This document shows, piece after piece, positions 31,515-35,930 of a stretch of 35,930 bases of DNA. The DNA lies in NCBI GenBank assembly GCA_945487035.1, contig CALYTI010000021.1, positions 1 to 35,930 on the forward strand. Direction: 5' to 3'. Under the pieces are notes generated by a model, which had not been told where the DNA came from, made no database searches, and worked only from the letters and a program-made list of their open reading frames with translations. The number at the start of each line of letters is the position of its first letter. Position 1 is the first letter of the stretch. Origin of the DNA: an uncultured Bacteroidales bacterium (GTDB lineage: Bacteria > Bacteroidota > Bacteroidia > Bacteroidales > UBA932). The translations under genes and the position numbers were made by a program.

Positions 31515-32555
31515 ATGCACTGTAAACTCGCAATTCTGCTCGCTTTCAGCCTCCTGCTTGGTTCTTGCAAGGATACTCTTGCTTTGACCTTAGAGGAGAT
31601 GTCCGTCCGGGACAAGGTGGCGCAGTTGATGGTGCCCCAGCATTACGACTCCGATATCGATTCCCTTGTTGCCCGCGACCACGTCGGCGGGGTAATAGTT
31701 ATGGTCAGCACCAAGGCGGAGGTGGACTCACTTCTACCAAGGCTCAAGGCAAGTGCGCAGATTCCGCTTTTTGTCTGCATTGACGCCGAATGGGGAGCCG
31801 CAATGCGCCTGAAACAGGATTACAGAAGACTTCCGAAGGCAGCATATATCAAATCCGATGAACAGGCTTACGAAGTGGGCCTTGCAATCGGAGCCCAGCT
31901 GCAGGAGCTGGGAATACACGCCAATCTTGCCCCCGATGCCGATGTCAATACCAATCCGGACAATCCGGTTATCGGCACCCGTTCCTTCGGAGCTGACCCC
32001 CAGCTGGTGGCGGAGCGTGCCTCGGCTTACGCAAGAGGGCAGCGCGAAGCGGGAATAGCATCCTGCGCCAAGCATTTCCCGGGCCACGGAGATACATCAG
32101 TTGACAGCCATCTTGCCCTTCCTGTACTTGAGCACAGCCGGGAAAGGCTGGACAGCGTGGAATTGCTTCCTTTCCGCCGGCTTATAGGCGAAGGCATTGA
32201 GATGGTGATGACCGGACATCTCAGCGTGCCTGCAATTGACCCTGACGGTATGCCGGCAAGCATTTCCCGCCCCATCAACCGCTTCCTTCGTGATTCCCTT
32301 GGTTTCCGGGGGGTTATTGTCACTGACGGGATGGGTATGAAGGGCGTAACCGATATTTTTGGCGGCGACCAGGTTGCCGCGTGCGTGGCCGCCTACAGCG
32401 CCGGTGCCGACCTCATTCTGGCCCTCAAGCAGACCGTAGAGGTGATAGATGCCATCACGGCAAAGGTCGAGAGCGGGGAATTCCCTATGGAAGAACTGGA
32501 CGCGAAGGTGTATCGCGTTCTGAGATTGAAGCAGAGTTTAGGATTGTTACAGTAG
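31515..32555 (+). CDS. Glycoside hydrolase family 3 lipoprotein, NagZ-like
   Basis: This 346-residue single-domain GH3 enzyme has a lipoprotein signal (LLAFSLLLGSC). The NagZ-type loop KHFPGHGDTSVDSH, carrying the His-Asp acid/base dyad, is present around residues 190-203. The nucleophile Asp lies in GVIVTDGMGMKGV. NagZ-type enzymes remove N-acetylglucosamine from muropeptides. Unlike cytoplasmic NagZ, this one is predicted to be exported. Many Bacteroidota homologues are fused to a beta-lactamase-like domain, which is absent here. It leads a run with the kinase-like gene (17-nt gap) and a second GH3 gene. Confidence 0.88.
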   Translation: MHCKLAILLAFSLLLGSCKDTLALTLEEMSVRDKVAQLMVPQHYDSDIDSLVARDHVGGVIVMVSTKAEVDSLLPRLKASAQIPLFVCIDAEWGAAMRLKQDYRRLPKAAYIKSDEQAYEVGLAIGAQLQELGIHANLAPDADVNTNPDNPVIGTRSFGADPQLVAERASAYARGQREAGIASCAKHFPGHGDTSVDSHLALPVLEHSRERLDSVELLPFRRLIGEGIEMVMTGHLSVPAIDPDGMPASISRPINRFLRDSLGFRGVIVTDGMGMKGVTDIFGGDQVAACVAAYSAGADLILALKQTVEVIDAITAKVESGEFPMEELDAKVYRVLRLKQSLGLLQ

Positions 32556-32572
32556 AAATACCTTTAAGACAG

Positions 32573-34243
32573 ATGATTACCGTTTATTGCAAGAACACAG
32601 GGAGCTACAAGGAGTTCGTGGAAGGTACCACGCTCCTGGAAATGCTCCCTGAATTTGAATTTGACAGACCTTACCCCATCGTTTCCGCCAAGGTCAACAA
32701 TGTCTCCCAGGGACTCAAATTCAGGGTTTACAACAACAGGGAAATAGAGTTTCTGGATGCTACAGACCCGAGCGGTATGAGGGTGTATCAGCGCTCCCTG
32801 TTCTTCCTGCTCTGCAAGGCATCCCACGAGGTGTTCAAGGGCTGCAGGGTCTATATCGAGCATCCTCTTTCAGGCGGCTTCTATGTGAATTTCAAAAAGA
32901 AGGACGACAGCCCGCTCAGCGATGAGGATGTAGAGAAAATCAAGTCGCGTATGCTTGAGATGGTGGAAGATAATGTGCTTTTCCACAGAAGGGAAGTGCA
33001 GATCGGGGAGGCCATCAAGCTCTTCAGGGAACTTGGGTATATAGATAAGGTAAGACTGCTGGAGACCAGCGAGGATGTATATACCGATTACTATCTGCTC
33101 GGAGACAGCCCGGACTATTATTACGGAAGGCTGCTCCCGTCAGCTGCCTATCTGAAGGTATGGGATATACAGAAGTGCTATGACGGTCTTCTGCTCAGAG
33201 TGCCTGACCACAGGGACCCGACGAGGCTTGTGCCTTATGTGCCGCAGCCTAAGACCTACGAGATGTTCTCCGAGAATCTGCGCTGGAACATTATTACCAA
33301 ACTCAACAATGCCGGTGATGTGAACCACCAGCTGCGCAAAGGTCACGGAAGCGAGCTGATACAGGTCGCAGAGGCCCTTCAGGAGAAGAAAATCGTCAAG
33401 ATTGCCGAGGAAATAGAGGCGCGCTACTATGGTGAGAACAAGGTGAGGCTGGTGCTGGTGACCGGCCCTTCAAGCTCCGGCAAGACCACCTTCTCCAAGA
33501 GGCTGAGCGTGCAGCTCAAGGCCTGCGGTCTCCAGCCGGTGGTTTTCTCCACGGATGATTATTTCGTCAACAGGGTGGATACCCCTCTGCTTCCCAACGG
33601 CCAGTACGATTTCGACAATTTCGATACAGTGGATCACGATGCTCTCCAGCAGGACCTTCTGAAACTGCTTGCAGGTGAAGAGGTTGAGATTCCGTCATAC
33701 AATTTCACTACCGGAATGCGCGAGTACAACGGCAAGAAAAAGCGCCTGCGCGAAGGAAGCGTGCTGATTGTAGAGGGAATACACGCCCTCAATCCGAGGC
33801 TTACTGACAAAATCGAAGACAGCTGCAAGTTCAGGATTTTCATTTCCACGCTCACCAGCATCAGTCTGGATAACCACAACTGCATTCCTACCAGCGACAA
33901 CCGTCTGCTGAGGCGTATTGTCAGGGATTACAACAAGGGGGCATTTACCGCCCGCCAGACCATTCAGCAGTGGCCTAATGTGCTTGAAGCTGAAGAAAAG
34001 TGGATCAATCCATATCAGGAGAATGCGGATGTGATGTTCAACTCCGCCTATCTTGTGGAATTTGCGGTTATGCGAAATCACGCAGATCCGATACTGAGAA
34101 CAATACCAAAGAATTGCCCCGAGTATGCGGAGGCTCACCGTCTGCTGAAATTCATACATTATTTCACAGCCGTCCCTGACAATGAGATTCCGCCTACCTC
34201 ATTGCTGAGAGAGTTCCTCGGGGGAAGCAGTTTTTCAAATTAA
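32573..34243 (+). CDS. TGS-domain uridine kinase-like protein
   Basis: This 556-residue protein starts at the ATG at 32573 (MITVYCKNTGSYKEF); an open frame back to 32381 overlaps the GH3 gene and has no protein-like content. Residues about 1-65 resemble a TGS domain, and 85-220 a threonyl-tRNA-synthetase-like second domain (SHEVFKGCRVYIEHPLSGGF). The C-terminal half is a uridine-kinase/phosphoribulokinase P-loop domain with VTGPSSSGKTTFSK near 296-309, STDDYFVNR, and VEGIHALNP. It is a widespread but poorly studied architecture in Bacteroidota and Firmicutes, and nucleoside kinase activity is inferred from the domain. It sits 5 nt before the next gene. Confidence 0.88.
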   Translation: MITVYCKNTGSYKEFVEGTTLLEMLPEFEFDRPYPIVSAKVNNVSQGLKFRVYNNREIEFLDATDPSGMRVYQRSLFFLLCKASHEVFKGCRVYIEHPLSGGFYVNFKKKDDSPLSDEDVEKIKSRMLEMVEDNVLFHRREVQIGEAIKLFRELGYIDKVRLLETSEDVYTDYYLLGDSPDYYYGRLLPSAAYLKVWDIQKCYDGLLLRVPDHRDPTRLVPYVPQPKTYEMFSENLRWNIITKLNNAGDVNHQLRKGHGSELIQVAEALQEKKIVKIAEEIEARYYGENKVRLVLVTGPSSSGKTTFSKRLSVQLKACGLQPVVFSTDDYFVNRVDTPLLPNGQYDFDNFDTVDHDALQQDLLKLLAGEEVEIPSYNFTTGMREYNGKKKRLREGSVLIVEGIHALNPRLTDKIEDSCKFRIFISTLTSISLDNHNCIPTSDNRLLRRIVRDYNKGAFTARQTIQQWPNVLEAEEKWINPYQENADVMFNSAYLVEFAVMRNHADPILRTIPKNCPEYAEAHRLLKFIHYFTAVPDNEIPPTSLLREFLGGSSFSN

Positions 34244-34248
34244 GCACT

Positions 34249-35930
34249 ATGAAGCGTTTTGTTTTGTCCCTTGCGCTGGCAGCAGCGATGGTTTGCTCCT
34301 GCGCCAATGATTCCGAGCCCCTGTACAAGGATGCATCTGCTCCTATTGAGAAGAGGCTCAATGACCTTCTCGACAGGATGACTGTCGATGAGATGATAGC
34401 CCAGACCAACCTGATTCCGCACTGGATGAGCGTCGACTCGTCTGTAAGGGCGGCAATCGCACGGGACAAGGTCGGTGCTGTTCTGAAAGCAAGCGGGACA
34501 GAACTGACGAGGTCCCTTCAGGAGGAAGCACTCAAGAGCAGCCGGCTCGGGATTCCGCTTATGTTTCACGAGGATGTCATCCACGGGTTCAGGACGATTT
34601 TCCCTATCCCACTGGCGGAGGCCTGCTGTTTCGACCGCGGGGCGGTCGAACGCAACTCCGTTGCGATAGCCCGCGAAGCGGCTTCAGCAGGCCTTCAGCT
34701 CACCTATGCGCCTATGGTGGACATCAGCGTTGACGGCAGATGGGGCAGAGTGATGGAGACCAGCGGGGAAGACCCGTATCTTTGTGCTGAACTCGCTGCG
34801 GCTAGGGTGCGCGGCTTCCAGGGCAAGGACCTTTCCCACCCTGCTACCATTATGGCCTGCGCAAAGCATTTTGCAGGCTATGCCGCTGTCCAGGCAGGAC
34901 GCGACTACAACAATACCGAATTCTCCCACAGGGAGCTCGAAGAGATTTATCTTCCGCCGTACAGGGCCTGCATTGAGGCCGGGGTCGGTTCCGTGATGGA
35001 GTCCTATCTTACCTACGACGGACTTCCTGTCACTTTCAGCAGGTATCTGCTCAGCGATGTGCTGCGTGACGAGCTCGGCTTTGAAGGGCTTCTGATGACG
35101 GACTGGAAGACAATGTGGTATGCCTACAAGGAGGGCGCGGTGGAGGATCAGAAGACCTCCGCCTACCGTGCAATCAGTGCAGGCATCGATATGGATATGT
35201 CTTCCGAGCATTTTGTCCGTCATCTGCGCAGCCTCTATGACGAGGGCAAGGTGAGCAAGAAACAGCTGCGTACCGCAGCCTACAACTGCCTGAAGCCTAA
35301 GTTCGAGATGGGACTCTTCGACGATCCGTTCAGATATTGCGACCCTCAGAGGGAGGCTGAAGAGCTTCTCAGCAGCGAAATCCGCCGCACTGCCCGCGAG
35401 GCTGCCTGCGGCTCGATGGTGCTTCTTCAGAACAATGATGGTCTGCTTCCTCTGAGCAAGGGAACGGAAGTGCTTGTTGACGGTCCTTTTGCTTCGCAGG
35501 GCGGGGACTATCTCGGGGCCTGGTCCTGCAAGGGACGCGCTGAAGAGGTGGTTACCGTCAGTGAGGCGCTTGAAGAAATATTCCGCATCAAAGCGGGTGC
35601 ACCGGTTGCGATAGTCTGCATAGGTGAGCCTAAGGGCATTATAGGAGAAGGAGTCAGCACCGGCAAACTGGAAATTGAACAAAAACAGATAGAAATCCTG
35701 AAAAAATACCGCAAAATGGGCAAGAAGGTGGTGGCAGTGCTTTTCAACGGCCGTCCGCTCTGCCTTTCTGAAGTCCTGGAAAACAGCGATGCAGTGCTTG
35801 AGGCCTGGTACCCGGGGACGGAAGGCGGACACGCCGTTGCGGACATACTTTGCGGGGATTACAATCCGAGCGGGCGTCTGTGCCAGACTTTCCCGCGTCA
35901 CGTAGGCCAGGTCCCTATACGCTACAACAA
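34249..35930 (+). CDS. Glycoside hydrolase family 3 beta-glucosidase-like lipoprotein (partial, cut by window end)
   Basis: At least 560 residues are present, running off the window. It begins MKRFVLSLALAAAMVCSC, a lipoprotein signal. The GH3 N-terminal domain has RMTVDEMIAQ, FHEDVIHGFRTIFPIP, the substrate-binding GRWGRVMETSGEDPYL, CAKHFAGYAA, and the nucleophile Asp285 in LLMTDWKTM. From about residue 385 the second (alpha/beta sandwich) domain begins (MVLLQNNDGLLPLS), with a PGTEGGHAVADIL segment near the end. The layout matches BglX-type enzymes acting on beta-glucosides or xylosides; the substrate cannot be told. It follows the kinase gene after 5 nt, so it is probably in the same operon. 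Confidence 0.9.
   Translation, partial: MKRFVLSLALAAAMVCSCANDSEPLYKDASAPIEKRLNDLLDRMTVDEMIAQTNLIPHWMSVDSSVRAAIARDKVGAVLKASGTELTRSLQEEALKSSRLGIPLMFHEDVIHGFRTIFPIPLAEACCFDRGAVERNSVAIAREAASAGLQLTYAPMVDISVDGRWGRVMETSGEDPYLCAELAAARVRGFQGKDLSHPATIMACAKHFAGYAAVQAGRDYNNTEFSHRELEEIYLPPYRACIEAGVGSVMESYLTYDGLPVTFSRYLLSDVLRDELGFEGLLMTDWKTMWYAYKEGAVEDQKTSAYRAISAGIDMDMSSEHFVRHLRSLYDEGKVSKKQLRTAAYNCLKPKFEMGLFDDPFRYCDPQREAEELLSSEIRRTAREAACGSMVLLQNNDGLLPLSKGTEVLVDGPFASQGGDYLGAWSCKGRAEEVVTVSEALEEIFRIKAGAPVAIVCIGEPKGIIGEGVSTGKLEIEQKQIEILKKYRKMGKKVVAVLFNGRPLCLSEVLENSDAVLEAWYPGTEGGHAVADILCGDYNPSGRLCQTFPRHVGQVPIRYN

Noticed and set aside
32381..32572. A 64-residue N-terminal extension of the TGS/uridine-kinase protein.
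   Set aside because: The extension lies wholly in another frame of the GH3 gene and is Arg/Gly-rich with no domain character. The ATG at 32573 begins exactly at the TGS domain.

Overview
The window looks like a chromosomal segment of a member of the Bacteroidota, most likely order Bacteroidales. The clues are repeated TAnnTTTG -7 promoter boxes with almost no Shine-Dalgarno sequences, many lipoproteins, a parA-parB-DUF5683 run, a Bacteroidota-type sodium-pump decarboxylase operon, glycine decarboxylase split into two subunits, and a TGS-domain uridine-kinase-like protein. I cannot assign a genus. No phage, transposase, integrase, CRISPR or rRNA gene is visible, and most genes are core or housekeeping.

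Layout. 1-3300: a possible tiny membrane ORF, a PspC protein and a secreted M16 protease. 3300-7376: the least ordinary region. A lipoprotein of the DUF4015 putative glycosidase family and a divergent CobW-type GTPase with a His-rich metal segment lie between two inverted-repeat arms. Each arm carries the last 20 codons of the DUF4015 gene, a run of 50-bp tandem repeats and a nearly identical terminator hairpin. The left arm also contains a ~345-bp block of mini-hairpins, bounded by 13-bp inverted repeats, that the right arm lacks. 7377-10750: oadG-oadA-oadB, a sodium-translocating biotin decarboxylase. 10771-13848: a patatin/beta-barrel outer-membrane protein followed by a heavy-metal-exporter-like permease.

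13905-17230: a 70-residue protein built from two copies of a 29-residue WW repeat, a GH3 (auxin-response type) acyl-adenylating enzyme, a HAD-family lipoprotein and tRNA-Glu(CUC). 17333-18943: hpt-adk-DUF456. 19020-24854: a helix-hairpin-helix outer-membrane-like protein, parA-parB-DUF5683, a lipid-kinase-family protein and an arginase-family protein. 24929-29597: an unrecognised gene leading gcvT-gcvH-gcvPA-gcvPB; the operon's terminator lies inside the convergent trmO gene. 29594-31463: an M23 lipoprotein followed by trmO. 31515-35930: a GH3 lipoprotein glycosidase, the TGS/uridine-kinase protein and a second GH3 glycosidase cut by the window end.

How the genes fit together: oadGAB couples decarboxylation to a sodium gradient, the gcv genes turn glycine into one-carbon units, hpt and adk serve purine salvage and nucleotide balance, parAB serves chromosome segregation, and the M23 and GH3 lipoproteins probably act on peptidoglycan or glycans in the envelope. 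The best candidate for something undescribed is the inverted-repeat-bracketed segment at 3.4-7.4 kb, whose inversion would leave both enclosed genes intact.
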